Shown: positions 44,376 to 53,710, numbered from the stretch's first letter. The stretch: DNA of 64,000 bases from Planctomycetota bacterium (GCA_013152205.1 JAADGV010000098.1:25044-89043), one strand, 5' to 3'. Made by a program: numbers and translations. The notes: a model not told the origin generated them from the letters alone.

Positions 44376-45227
44376 TCACTGGGCCCGATATTCAAGCGTA
44401 GCCGTCACAGGAAAATGGTCCGAAGGAAAGCGGCCGTCCTGCTCAGTGCGATCGATGGCGGCTTCTTGAACGCTCCATTGCTTACTAATAAAAACCGTAT
44501 CGATTTTGCTTTTGCCCATGTGTTTGCCAAAACCATTGAAGGTGCCAACATCGGTCGACTCAGGGTGCAAGTCGCGAAACGAATCGCGCAAGCCCACCGA
44601 AGTAAGAGGCACCAGCGCCGGGTTCTCTTCGCCCGAGTTAAAATCACCCATCACGACGATCGGGTCGGCCTTATGGCTGGCGACGTGGTCGGCGATCAGT
44701 TGGCTACCTTTCTCGCGGGCAGGTTGCGACTGATGATCCCAATGGGTGTTGTAGACAGAGATACGCTCGCCTGTTTGGCGATCGAAAAGCCGAGCCCAAG
44801 TGCAGAGCCGCGGATTATGATTTCCCCAAGTGGCTGAACCTGGCTTTTCTGGAGTGTCAGAAAGCCAAAAGGTTCCGGCAGCGATCAAGTCGAACCGATC
44901 GTGCCTGTACAAGAGCGGCGAGTATTCACCGTCGCCCTTCACCTCGCGCCCCGTGCCAATCATGCTGTACTGAGGAAAAGCAGCCGTGACGAAATCGAGT
45001 TGCGTCTGCAAGGCCTCTTGCAGCCCCAAGAGATCGGGGTTGTAAACACGGACACGCTCAAGCACCATCTCACGACGATGTGGCCAAGCATCTTTGCCAT
45101 CGTTAGCGCTCCCAAAGCGAATGTTGAAGGTCATCGCTTTGACCTCAGCCGAAGCATCCCTCGCCTGGCTCGTGTGAAACACAACAAGAGCAAGGCACAG
45201 TAGTAGTGATAAACGTAAGCGTCGCAT
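44376..45227 (-). CDS. Exported endonuclease/exonuclease/phosphatase-family hydrolase
   Basis: 283 residues with a signal peptide (about 1-27). The fold's catalytic set is complete: AMTFNIRFG (Asn), LLGLQEAL (Glu), YNTHWDHQS (His/Asp), VVMGDFNSGEENPAL (Asp/Asn) and FPSDHFPVTATLEY (Asp/His). The DAWPHRREMVLERV stretch is common in exported members of planctomycetes and Bacteroidetes. It uses a divalent metal to cleave phosphoester bonds, either of nucleic acid, a phospholipid or a sugar phosphate; the sequence alone does not say which. Confidence 0.88.
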   Translation of the reverse strand: MRRLRLSLLLCLALVVFHTSQARDASAEVKAMTFNIRFGSANDGKDAWPHRREMVLERVRVYNPDLLGLQEALQTQLDFVTAAFPQYSMIGTGREVKGDGEYSPLLYRHDRFDLIAAGTFWLSDTPEKPGSATWGNHNPRLCTWARLFDRQTGERISVYNTHWDHQSQPAREKGSQLIADHVASHKADPIVVMGDFNSGEENPALVPLTSVGLRDSFRDLHPESTDVGTFNGFGKHMGKSKIDTVFISKQWSVQEAAIDRTEQDGRFPSDHFPVTATLEYRAQ

Positions 45228-45546
45228 GAAGAATCCTCGCCGTGGGTCTAGTGATTGCTTGCGAATTTGTTACGCAACATACCAGAGCCGAGACTGTGAA
45301 GCGAGTTTCCTGGCCTCTGGATGATTGCGAATCCGCAGGTTCCACTGTAATCAATGTGATAACTTTGTGATCGAATCGGTAACAGTTTTGGGTAAAAAAA
45401 CATGGCGACTATGTGCGAATTGGCGATTTTCTAGCGAGGATTGTAGATAATTCAAAAACGGGCACGCGGCTTGCCCCTTATGGGTGGCAGAGAGGGCAAA
45501 GCATTGAAAACCTAGTTGTCTTGATTCGCTTAAGAGGAGATTGAAC

Positions 45547-45876
45547 ATGAAAAAAATTACACTCAGTTTGGCTGTTATCGCCGTGTTGGCATTCCTCTGC
45601 TTAGAGACAAAAAGTGTTGAGGCGGCGCATGGTAACCGAGGCACTGGCCTCCACTATGGCGGCCTGTTTTTCCACGTAGATATTGGCAATCCACATAGGT
45701 ACGGTCGGCGACGGGCGCATGTTGTAAGACGCTACGCACCCGTTCATCGCGATTGGCACAATACGGGGCATTTCGATTATGTCCCACCGCGTTCCGTTCC
45801 ACATTACAATCACTACGACTATGTCCCCGGTCGAGTGCAGTACCACCAAACAGGCCATTGGGACAGCCATCATTAA
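45547..45876 (+). CDS. Small exported His/Tyr-rich protein
   Basis: 109 residues; the ATG at 45547 follows AAGAGGAGA. A signal peptide (about 1-27) leads to a mature chain of about 80 residues with some 15 His, 9 Tyr and many Arg, in short repeats such as YVPPRSVPHYNHYDYVPGR and HWDSHH at the end. Such composition suggests metal or anion binding at the cell surface, but no family is recognised. It stands alone with a strong ribosome site and a following terminator, so it could be well expressed. Confidence 0.7.
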   Translation: MKKITLSLAVIAVLAFLCLETKSVEAAHGNRGTGLHYGGLFFHVDIGNPHRYGRRRAHVVRRYAPVHRDWHNTGHFDYVPPRSVPHYNHYDYVPGRVQYHQTGHWDSHH

Positions 45877-45904
45877 ATGCGTAGCAGCGTCAAAACTCTT
45901 AAAG

Positions 45905-45927
45905 CCAGGGGGTTGCAACTCCCTGGG
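45905..45927 (+). repeat. Hairpin CCAGGG-type after the His-rich gene
   Basis: CCAGGGGGTTGCAACTCCCTGG. Similar wording occurs in AGCCCAGGGGTTGCATCCCCTGGG at 57799-57822, so it is a dispersed repeat as well as a hairpin. Confidence 0.6.
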
Positions 45928-45973
45928 AGTACGCTCAGCATAGCAAGCGATTGCAAGGAATCTAAAATTCACC

Positions 45974-46009
45974 ACGGCCAGTTGCAAAAACCCGCAACTG
46001 GCCGTTTTT
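45974..46009 (+). terminator. Intrinsic terminator after the His-rich gene
   Basis: Perfect 12-bp stem ACGGCCAGTTGC / GCAACTGGCCGT, loop AAAAACCC, then TTTTT. Confidence 0.9.
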
Positions 46010-46121
46010 GTTGGCTCTTACCCCTCTCAATCGTTGATGGAAGAACGCTATACTGGGGCCTGCTAATCACAGGGCCTTCTCCTAAGGCTTCTTCACATCC
46101 ACTGCCATTTGAGAGATAGAC

Positions 46122-47048
46122 ATGAAACCATTACTTACGTTTATTGCGATCTGCTTTGCGACCTCCTCGGCTTTTGCCGCCGAACCCGACGGAAAAAAAT
46201 ATCTGGTGATTCATGCCGACGACGCAGGAATGTCGCACTCGGTAAATCGGGCAACTATCGACTCGATGAAGGATGGGGTCGTTTCGTCCGCCAGCATCAT
46301 GGTGCCTTGTCCCTGGTTCAAAGAATTTGCCAAAATGGCAAAAGAAAATCCAACGCTCGACTACGGAATCCATCTCACGCTGAATTCAGAATGGAAGAAT
46401 TACCGTTGGGGCCCCGTCGCGCCAAGCGACCAAGTGCCAAGCTTGATTGACGAAGAAGGTTACCTGTGGGGCAACGTACGCAGCGTGGCACTCAACGCCA
46501 AAGCAGACGAAGTAGCAATCGAGTTGCGAGCACAGATCAATCGAGCATTAGAATTTGGTGTGCCCCTGTCGCATCTCGACACCCACATGGGGGCGGTCAT
46601 TAGCCGACCCGATTTGCTCGAAGTCTATGTCAACTTAGCCAGCGAATTCAACTTGCCCGTACTCATGCTACGAGAGTTCGACGAGAAAAAGAAACGAGAG
46701 TATCCCGCCTTGGTGCTGGAACGCGCAGGGAAACTCGCGAAGAAACTCGAAGATGGCGGGTTCCCATTGCTCGATCGGCTGGCGCAGTTTTACGAGGGCG
46801 ATACCTACGAAGAGCGGCATGCTCGGTATGTCGAGACCCTACGCAATCTACAACCAGGTTTTAACCAACTGATTATCCATTGCGGCTACGCAGACGATGA
46901 ACTTCGAGCAATTACCAGCAGCGCGGAACGCCGCGACGGCGATCGCCGCGTGTTTATGGATCCGCAGATTGCAAAGATGATCGAAAGCCTAGACATCGAA
47001 GTAGTGACCTGGAAGCAACTAAGCGAAATGACCGCCCCAGCAGAGTAA
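46122..47048 (+). CDS. Exported ChbG/YdjC-family carbohydrate deacetylase
   Basis: 308 residues with a signal peptide (about 1-20). The metal site is readable: LVIHADDAGMSHSVN (Asp-Asp, about 30-44), LDYGIHLTLNSEW and SHLDTHMGAV (two His, about 148-157). The family removes acetyl groups from oligosaccharides of GlcNAc using a divalent metal. Most family members are cytosolic; the signal peptide places this one in the periplasm or outside. A GntP permease gene follows 113 bp later, which suggests uptake of the freed sugar or acid. Confidence 0.85.
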   Translation: MKPLLTFIAICFATSSAFAAEPDGKKYLVIHADDAGMSHSVNRATIDSMKDGVVSSASIMVPCPWFKEFAKMAKENPTLDYGIHLTLNSEWKNYRWGPVAPSDQVPSLIDEEGYLWGNVRSVALNAKADEVAIELRAQINRALEFGVPLSHLDTHMGAVISRPDLLEVYVNLASEFNLPVLMLREFDEKKKREYPALVLERAGKLAKKLEDGGFPLLDRLAQFYEGDTYEERHARYVETLRNLQPGFNQLIIHCGYADDELRAITSSAERRDGDRRVFMDPQIAKMIESLDIEVVTWKQLSEMTAPAE

Positions 47049-47161
47049 TACCCATCTAACAGCCGGACAGCCACGCGGTCCCTGGAGCCAAGCGCACCTC
47101 CGACTAAGCAGACCAAAAAAATTCCAAACAACCTATGACGCTAGTATCAAGGAATGAATAA

Positions 47162-48550
47162 ATGCTAGGCGTATTTGGAATCGTCTTGTCGCTGGTACTA
47201 CTGATGGCGTTGGCGTACCGAGGCATCAACGTCTTGATTCTCGCGCCAACATTGTCGCTATTAGCCGTACTATTAGGAGGCGGGGCGCCGCTACTGGCAA
47301 CCTATACCCAGGTGTACATGGAAAGCCTAGGCGGCTATCTAGTAAAATACTTCCCCTTGTTCTTGCTCGGGGCGATCTTCGGAAAATTGATGGACGATTC
47401 AGGATCGGCCCGATCAATTTCGCACTTCATTGTCGCCCGATTGGGCCAACAGCGGGCCATGCTCGCCGTTGTGCTTTCGTGTACGATTCTCACCTACGGC
47501 GGAGTTTCGCTATTCGTCGTCGCGTTTGCTGTCTATCCAATCGCAGCAGCCCTGTTTCGAGAATCCGGAGTTCCAAAGCGATTTATCCCCGGCGCAATCG
47601 CGCTGGGGGCGTTTACATTCACAATGACCGCTCTGCCGGGTACGCCGGCCATTCAAAACGCGATTCCTATGCCCTTCTTTGGGACCACCCCATTCGCTGC
47701 TCCCGGTCTCGGAGCAATCGGCGGGTTAATTATGTTGGGGGGCGGAATGCTCTGGCTCAACACCCGATCGAGACGTGCCATGGCTGCCGGAGAAGGATAT
47801 GGCCAGCACATTGAAGAATTGGAAGACGAGGAAACTCAGCAACGATTGCCTGCTTTTGGATTGGCGATCGCCCCCATCGTGCTTGTTATCGGCGGTAATT
47901 TGGCGTTTAGCAAGTTCCTTATTCCCCACTGGGACACGTCCTATCTGGCAGACGCAAAGTATGGCGAAACCGAACTCAAAGCAGTACTGGGCATCTGGTC
48001 GATTATCTGCGGATTGGTATTCGCGATTACCACCTTGATAGTCTTGCACTGGAGGCGTTGGAGCGATCTTAAGGGCACGGTAAATCGCGGAACAATGAAT
48101 TCCTTGTTGCCGATTTTCAATACCGCCTCAGAAGTTGGCTACGGCACCGTGATTGCCTCACTGGCCGCATTTGTCGTGGTACGCGACTTCGTGGTGAATT
48201 TGTCGCCCGGAAACCCGTTGATTTCCGAGGCAGTGGCGGTCACCACTTTGGCCGGAATTACCGGCTCGGCCTCTGGCGGAATGAGCATTGCGCTGAGCAC
48301 GCTCGGAGATACTTACCTGCAAATGGCAGAGGCGGCAGGAATTTCGCCTGAGCTACTACATCGGATTGCCTCGATGGCAGCCGGAGCTTTTGATACGCTA
48401 CCGCACAACGGGGCGGTGATTACGCTGCTAGCGATTACCAAACTAACCCATCGAACCTCTTACGCCGACATTTTCATGGTGGCAGTGGTTGTCCCCGCTT
48501 TTGCTACGATCGCCGTTATCACACTGGGAAGCCTGTTCGGGTCTTTCTAG
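47162..48550 (+). CDS. GntP-family gluconate/organic-acid permease
   Basis: 462 residues with 12 or more predicted helices. Family signatures: FPLFLLGAIFGKLMDDSGSA (about 62-81), LTYGGVSLFVVAFAVYPIA, TALPGTPAIQNAIP (about 159-172) and the second-half SGSASGGMSIALSTLGDTYL with DTLPHNGAVITLL. It imports gluconate or a related hydroxy-acid with protons. Its stop codon forms the left border of a MITE-like element, so the insertion landed at the very end of the gene. Confidence 0.87.
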   Translation: MLGVFGIVLSLVLLMALAYRGINVLILAPTLSLLAVLLGGGAPLLATYTQVYMESLGGYLVKYFPLFLLGAIFGKLMDDSGSARSISHFIVARLGQQRAMLAVVLSCTILTYGGVSLFVVAFAVYPIAAALFRESGVPKRFIPGAIALGAFTFTMTALPGTPAIQNAIPMPFFGTTPFAAPGLGAIGGLIMLGGGMLWLNTRSRRAMAAGEGYGQHIEELEDEETQQRLPAFGLAIAPIVLVIGGNLAFSKFLIPHWDTSYLADAKYGETELKAVLGIWSIICGLVFAITTLIVLHWRRWSDLKGTVNRGTMNSLLPIFNTASEVGYGTVIASLAAFVVVRDFVVNLSPGNPLISEAVAVTTLAGITGSASGGMSIALSTLGDTYLQMAEAAGISPELLHRIASMAAGAFDTLPHNGAVITLLAITKLTHRTSYADIFMVAVVVPAFATIAVITLGSLFGSF

Positions 48551-48778
48551 TGCTACTGCGAAAGGTTGAACCACGACGACACAATGAGCACGACGAAAGA
48601 AGGCTGGATTTCAGGTATTTTTCCACGGTTCGGGACCTACCTAAATGTGGCCGGTGTTGCTTCTTGTGAAAATCTTTCCCATTTGAATTTATTCGCGGGC
48701 GACTTCTGTGTTACATGCTAGATTCACGTCGTGCCCGTTGTGTCGTTGTGGTTAATTTGACCCTGCGCTTTAGTACTA
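48548..48778 (+). mobile_element. MITE-like element, copy 2
   Basis: 231 bp, alignable over its length with 42721-42953, in the same orientation. Ends: CTAGTGCTACTGCG... and (complement) CTAGTACTAAAGCG.... Differences from copy 1 are scattered, which points to an old event. The left end includes the TAG stop of the permease gene. Confidence 0.8.
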
Positions 48779-48809
48779 GGCCCCACCCTTCTTTCTTTGG
48801 GAGTTACAA

Positions 48810-50219
48810 ATGTGCACCGACATGCAAAATTGGATCCAGGAAATTGTAGCCTTCGGGGTACGTCGGCCCGGTTCGCCGGAAAACTTAGCCACCGAGCAGT
48901 ACTTGGTCCAGAAGTTCAAAGAGTTCGGGCTAACGGATACACACTGCGAGCCTGTACCTGTCAACTATTGGGCTCCCCAGAGTGTTGAACTCTCAGTCGC
49001 CAAATTAGGGCAAAAAATCGATTGTTTTGCAGTCCCATACACCGCCTGGACGCCAGCAGAAGGCATCGAAGCTGAGGCCGTGTACATTGGCGATGGCAGC
49101 GAGGCAGAGCTAGATGCCGTAGACTTAACCGGCAAATTGGCCGTGTTCGATGTACGATTTAGCATACTGTCTGGGGCAATGTTAAGGTCGGGGTCGCATT
49201 TCATCCACGATCCGGGCCAGACGATTCCAGATGGTCCGATGCACGTGGCCAACTGGTTAATCGAAAATTTCGCCGCGTACTACGAAGTACAACGACGCGG
49301 CGGTGTAGGCTTGGTTGGCATTCTGAGCGATTCCCCCATCGACGGGTCCGAACACTACGTGCCCTATGACGGATACCTAAAAGATCTCCCCGCAGTTTGG
49401 GTCGGGCGAGAGCTAGGCGCTGAGGTAACCGAACTAGCACGGCAGCGACAATCGCTTCGGCTAACGAGCGTAGGGACAACTTCCGAGGTTGATTCGCACA
49501 ATGTGGTGGCAACCGTGCCAGGGCAGGGCGATGAGTCGATCGTTTTGACCTGCCATCACGACGCGCCATTTGCCTCGGCTGTCGAAGACGCATCCGGTTT
49601 GTCTGTCTTGTTGTGGTTGGCACGCCACTTTGCCGAGAGGCAAGACAAACTCAAACGAAATCTTATTTTCGTAGCCTCGTCGGGGCATTTTCACGGCGGA
49701 ATCGGAAACCGAGTTTTCGTTGAAAAACATCGTGGAAACTTGTTGGACAAGATCGTTGCCGCGATCGGCATCGAACACATCGCCGAGGAAGCCGAGCCCG
49801 ACGGTCGCGGCGGATATCAGTTAACCGGTAGGCCCGAACCCAGAATCCTACTGACCGACAAAAATCCACCCATGCTCGAATTGCTTCGTGCAGGTGTCGA
49901 GAAGTGGCAACTAGAACGAGTCATGGCCGTAGATGCTTATCTTTTTGGGCCAGAACCGCCCTGCGATAGTGCGCCCTTCTTTACGGCCGGAATTCCGTCC
50001 GTTTGCCATATCAGCGGGCCGCTCTACTTGTTCGATCCCCACGACACCATCGACAAAGTCCGGGTCGAAGACTTGCCACGAGTCGCAGGATTGTTTCAAG
50101 AACTGGTAGAGCAAGTTGATAACGTGTCAGGCGCCGAGCTAGAAGTCGGCCTAGCACGCCACCGCGACGATCCCCCAGCCGAGATGCCCTCCTGGTTCCG
50201 TCCCCCGCCAGAAGCATAA
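48810..50219 (+). CDS. M28-like metallopeptidase, cytosolic
   Basis: 469 residues without a signal peptide. Start MCTDMQNWIQEIVAFGVRRPGSPENLATEQYL matches the opening of M28-type peptidases (RxxGSxxN/E). An inserted PA-like region covers about 60-220. Zinc-site candidates: VLTCHHDAPFASAVEDASGLSVLLWLA (His/Asp, about 247-273) and, later, CDSAPFFTAGIPSVCHISG. The usual EE pair is replaced by SSGHFHGG, where M28 enzymes have SGEExGL-like text, so catalysis may be changed. It follows MITE copy 2 closely. Confidence 0.68.
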   Translation: MCTDMQNWIQEIVAFGVRRPGSPENLATEQYLVQKFKEFGLTDTHCEPVPVNYWAPQSVELSVAKLGQKIDCFAVPYTAWTPAEGIEAEAVYIGDGSEAELDAVDLTGKLAVFDVRFSILSGAMLRSGSHFIHDPGQTIPDGPMHVANWLIENFAAYYEVQRRGGVGLVGILSDSPIDGSEHYVPYDGYLKDLPAVWVGRELGAEVTELARQRQSLRLTSVGTTSEVDSHNVVATVPGQGDESIVLTCHHDAPFASAVEDASGLSVLLWLARHFAERQDKLKRNLIFVASSGHFHGGIGNRVFVEKHRGNLLDKIVAAIGIEHIAEEAEPDGRGGYQLTGRPEPRILLTDKNPPMLELLRAGVEKWQLERVMAVDAYLFGPEPPCDSAPFFTAGIPSVCHISGPLYLFDPHDTIDKVRVEDLPRVAGLFQELVEQVDNVSGAELEVGLARHRDDPPAEMPSWFRPPPEA

Positions 50220-50257
50220 TAGCCCCCTTAGCGGCGGCGCCCATTCGCCTACTTCTG

Positions 50258-50671
50258 CTACTCCCCAGACAACCCCATCGAAACCTGTTTGCCCTTTTCG
50301 ATCAAGAAGGACGGCATACGTTGGACGGTTCCGTCAGCATTCACACAGGCCAACGTGCTATTGCCTTCAGCAAGCAAAACATCGCCCCGATAAACTTGGT
50401 AGCAGTGATCGAGGCGAGCCGCAGTCGCGCGTTCAACATGCGTTAGGATACGAAGGGTGTCCCCAAAAACGGCTGGCAGCAGATACCGACAGGTAATGCT
50501 GTGAACGACCAGAAGAACGCCTTGACGTTCAAGCTCAGCATAGTCGTGCCCAGCATCGCGGAGCATCTTGACCCGAGAGAGTTCAAAATACTTGAAATAA
50601 TTGGCATGGTGGACCACACCCTGGCCGTCTGTCTCGTAGTAGCGAACTTCGATTTCTGTTTCGTGTTGCAT
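50258..50671 (-). CDS. YbgC/4HBT-family acyl-CoA thioesterase
   Basis: 137 residues, hot-dog fold. The active-site motif is YYETDGQGVVHHANYFKYFE (about 10-29), with the Asp in ETDGQGVV. It splits acyl-CoA thioesters in the cytosol, and in some bacteria YbgC works with phospholipid synthesis or the Tol system. No tol genes are near. It stands alone, convergent to the peptidase gene. Confidence 0.88.
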   Translation of the reverse strand: MQHETEIEVRYYETDGQGVVHHANYFKYFELSRVKMLRDAGHDYAELERQGVLLVVHSITCRYLLPAVFGDTLRILTHVERATAARLDHCYQVYRGDVLLAEGNSTLACVNADGTVQRMPSFLIEKGKQVSMGLSGE

Positions 50672-50773
50672 GGTTAGGGCGGGAGCAAGGGTAGGTATGA
50701 CAAAATGCCATCGTAGCCCATTTCTGGCACGAAGTCCAAGCCAGCTAAGCCCCAGGAAGATTGCAAAGCCATG

Positions 50774-50879
50774 CTAGCCGCAGGCGGAAGCCGCGGTTTT
50801 TAAGGCAAGGCCCATAGAACACTAGCGCGTCGGGCTAGTGAATTCACTATGCTTTGCATTCTGAAAAATCGAACAGCCC
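50774..50879. repeat. Intergenic repeat pair before the ACT-domain gene
   Basis: First a hairpin TAGCCGCAGGCGGAAGCCGCGG with TTTTT (50774-50801), related to 58593-58618. Then 50820-50879, an inverted, diverged copy of 14787-14846 (ACTAGCGCGTCGGGCTAGTG AATTCACTATGC). Confidence 0.75.
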
Positions 50880-50979
50880 AGCAGGGCCGTACCATTATGT
50901 TGCAATGCTAGCTCAATAACTCTATATTGTGCCTTGGTTTAAGTTGCGACCGAGGAGGCGAAAAAATGGAGAGCCATTC

Positions 50980-51471
50980 ATGAGTACCGGCGAAGGATCA
51001 GGCATGGATTTTGCAACCATGCGCGGACGCGATTATCCCTCGATTCGCCAATTTACGGTCTTTCTCGAGAACCGCGTCGGGCAGTTGCTCGAAGTTGTAC
51101 GCCGTTTCGAGGGAAGCAATGTTCGGATCGTTGCGCTGACCATTACCGAATCAACCGAATGTGCCGTGGTACGCTTCCTGTTGAGCGACCCCGAGCAAGG
51201 ACGCGAAGTACTCGAACGAGCAGGACTCGCCATCGTCGAGTCGGATCTAATCGGCGTGGAGTTGCCCGACAGTCCACAGCCGCTGCTCCGCGTTTGTACG
51301 GCCCTCTTACAGGCTGAGGTCAATATCTCGCAAGTCTACCCTCTCCTGGCACGACCTCGCGGCTGCCCAGCAGTAGCACTGATGGTTGATAACATCGAGA
51401 TGGCTTTAGAAACACTCGCGTCAAAAGGTTTCGTTGCCATCAACGAAGACGACCTGATCGACTTCGAGTAG
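50980..51471 (+). CDS. ACT-domain protein
   Basis: 163 residues from the ATG at 50980, preceded by GGAGAG. Two ACT-like units: FTVFLENRVGQLLEVVRRFEGSNVRIVALTITEST (about 20-54) and a diverged second one (PLLRVCTALLQAEVNISQVYPLL, about 95-120). The first resembles the regulatory subunit of acetolactate synthase and similar proteins that bind amino acids. No enzyme partner is adjacent. It is probably a free allosteric sensor; the ligand is unknown. Confidence 0.8.
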   Translation: MSTGEGSGMDFATMRGRDYPSIRQFTVFLENRVGQLLEVVRRFEGSNVRIVALTITESTECAVVRFLLSDPEQGREVLERAGLAIVESDLIGVELPDSPQPLLRVCTALLQAEVNISQVYPLLARPRGCPAVALMVDNIEMALETLASKGFVAINEDDLIDFE

Positions 51472-51542
51472 AACATTGGTATGGACGACTCGTTTTTGGC
51501 ACCGGAAATTGTTTGTGGCACTGCCACTAGGACCAACAGAGA

Positions 51543-52250
51543 ATGCCTATCCAAGTAATTTGCCCCGGATGTCACACTCGGTTTAATGTTGGCGATCAAC
51601 ATGCTGGCAAATCCGGAGCGTGCCCCAAGTGCAAGGGGCCGATTCAAATTCCCAACCCTGCCGACGAAGTAGTGATTCATGCCCCCGAGCTTGAACCGGG
51701 AACGGTCGACTCGAAGGGGCGATCGATACTCAAGCCGATAAGACGTAAGGAAACCAAGTTCAACGCGAGTATTCTAGCAATCGTCATCGGCCTAATTATC
51801 TTGAGCGTCGCCGTGGCTTGGCTGGTTGGAAAGAGCGACTTAGGAGACGCCCAAGTCTGGGTGTTGGCAGGCGGTGCAATTCTGCTAGGGCCGTTGGTTT
51901 CCTACGCAGGATATTCTTTCTTACGCGACGACGAGCTAGGAGTATACCAAGGCTCGGATGTCTTAATTCGCTCGGTCTGTTGCGGCTTGGTTTACGCACT
52001 GCTCTGGGGTGTGTACCTGTTTATCAGTAACCAACTTTTCGGAAACGAAGCCATCGAAGCAGGGCTAAATGCCGTGCAGATTGGCGGCTTGGGGGCCTTT
52101 TTACTAGGCGTCGGGGCGTTTGCCGCGTTTGTAAGCTTCGACCTCGACCCGACGTCGGGCTTCTTTCACTACGCCTTGTATGTAATAGTCACCGTCGGGC
52201 TGCGTTTTGTGATGGGCTTATCATTTCTCCCAGGATTGGTTTTGTCCTAA
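51543..52250 (+). CDS. Zinc-ribbon membrane protein of unknown function
   Basis: 235 residues. An N-terminal zinc ribbon has Cys at positions 7, 10, 27 and 30 (ICPGCHTRF, ACPKCKGPI), like the MJ0042 type. A basic linker (about 45-75) and five or so membrane helices follow (FNASILAIVIGLIILSVAVAW, VWVLAGGAILLGPLVSYAGY, and others). The ribbon faces the cytosol. Similar small proteins are frequent in planctomycetes; none has a known role. Confidence 0.75.
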   Translation: MPIQVICPGCHTRFNVGDQHAGKSGACPKCKGPIQIPNPADEVVIHAPELEPGTVDSKGRSILKPIRRKETKFNASILAIVIGLIILSVAVAWLVGKSDLGDAQVWVLAGGAILLGPLVSYAGYSFLRDDELGVYQGSDVLIRSVCCGLVYALLWGVYLFISNQLFGNEAIEAGLNAVQIGGLGAFLLGVGAFAAFVSFDLDPTSGFFHYALYVIVTVGLRFVMGLSFLPGLVLS

Positions 52251-52327
52251 AGCAACTTTCCAAAATGCGCCATCGTAAGTTCCTTGAAAACTGCCGAGAA
52301 ACCGGCTGAAAAATCCCGCCTACGCTT

Positions 52328-53659
52328 ATGGCCTCACTACGAGAAATCCCCGAAGTTGCCGCACTGCGTAGTGGAAGTGGGTTGATTCGGATCCCCCCCG
52401 AGTTGGACGTCCCGCTAACCCCGCGTGTCCAACAGCTAATCGATACGCCTGAGTTTCGTCGCCTAGCAAACATCAGCCAACTTGGCTTAGTGAGTTTGGT
52501 CTACCCAGCTGCCAATCATACCCGGTTCGAGCATTCGCTAGGCGTCTATCGCATGGCGCTGCTGTTCCTCGATCGTTTATCCGAAGACCCAAGATTCGCC
52601 GCAGCCGTCGAACCTCGCGATGCCGAGCGTTTTTTGGTCGCGGCTTTGCTTCACGATCTGGGGCATTGGCCCTTTTGCCATCCCATCGAAGATATCTCGC
52701 TTCCACAAGTTCCCAGCCACGAACTGTTTGCCAACAGTTTTTTGCTAGAAGGCGAAGTGGCCGATGCGTTGCGGAGTGAGTGGGATTTTCAGCCACGCGA
52801 GGTTGTCGAACTACTCTCCGGCAAAGCTCCAGATCGCAAGACTCAGATTCTACAAAGCCTGTTGTCTGGCCCGATCGACGTCGACAAGATGGACTACCTA
52901 ATGCGAGATAGTCTGCACGCAGGCGTACCCTATGGCCGTAATTTCGACCAAACTCGGTTGATTCAAAGCTTATGCTTGAACGAAAATGGCGACGGGCTAG
53001 CCATTTCAGACAAGGGCCGGACCGCGGCTGAGATGATGGTGTTTGCCCGTTATGTAATGTTTAGCGAAGTTTATTGGCACCACGCCGTCCGAGCGGCGAC
53101 AGCGATGCTCCAACGGGCGTTTGGGTTATTGCACGAATCGCTCGATATCGATTCACTATTTAGAATGCCAGAGCAGCAGATGGTCGCCGCACTGTTCGAA
53201 GCAGCTGGCAACGGCGGCGCCCGCGATTTGCTCGAAGGGCTCTTTGGCCCCACTCGCCGACTGTACAAGCGGGTAGCGCAGTACAGCGTATTCCAAGAAA
53301 ACGAGACCTACCAACGACTAACGAGAAGGCCCTACCCTTGGCTAGTCCGGTGTGCAGAACATTTTGCAGGACTGGCGAGTACCGCTCTGTCGAGAGTGGT
53401 CGCCCCACACGAGATTTTGTTCGATGCCCCGCCGATGAAGCTAGAAGTCGAGTTTCAGATGGATGTCTACTTCGCCAAAGAAAATTGCTACCGACGCCTG
53501 GGCGATATCTCGCCGGTGGTAAAAACATTGGCACGAGAGCAATTTGACGACTACGTCAAACGGGTACGCCTTTTTGTGCATCCAAGGATGGCCGAAGCAA
53601 TACGCTCGTTGCCCCAGTTGCCCGAGTTGATTGCCGAAGCAGCCTCGCTGGCAGACTAG
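52328..53659 (+). CDS. HD-domain phosphohydrolase (SAMHD1/dGTPase-like)
   Basis: 443 residues. The HD metal site reads HTRFEHSLGVYRMA (His, about residue 62), VAALLHDLGHWPFCH (His-Asp, about 104) and PIDVDKMDYLMRDSLHAG (Asp, about 188). This layout with RRLANISQLG near residue 45 is the dNTP triphosphohydrolase/SAMHD1-like group. It would hydrolyse dNTPs or related nucleotides in the cytosol. The C-terminal 100 residues (QFDDYVKRVRLFVHPRM) are alpha-helical and typical for this subgroup. Confidence 0.87.
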   Translation: MASLREIPEVAALRSGSGLIRIPPELDVPLTPRVQQLIDTPEFRRLANISQLGLVSLVYPAANHTRFEHSLGVYRMALLFLDRLSEDPRFAAAVEPRDAERFLVAALLHDLGHWPFCHPIEDISLPQVPSHELFANSFLLEGEVADALRSEWDFQPREVVELLSGKAPDRKTQILQSLLSGPIDVDKMDYLMRDSLHAGVPYGRNFDQTRLIQSLCLNENGDGLAISDKGRTAAEMMVFARYVMFSEVYWHHAVRAATAMLQRAFGLLHESLDIDSLFRMPEQQMVAALFEAAGNGGARDLLEGLFGPTRRLYKRVAQYSVFQENETYQRLTRRPYPWLVRCAEHFAGLASTALSRVVAPHEILFDAPPMKLEVEFQMDVYFAKENCYRRLGDISPVVKTLAREQFDDYVKRVRLFVHPRMAEAIRSLPQLPELIAEAASLAD

Positions 53660-53710
53660 AGCAATTTACCAATTGACGTTCCCAAGAGTCACTTGATCCC
53701 AAAGAGAATT

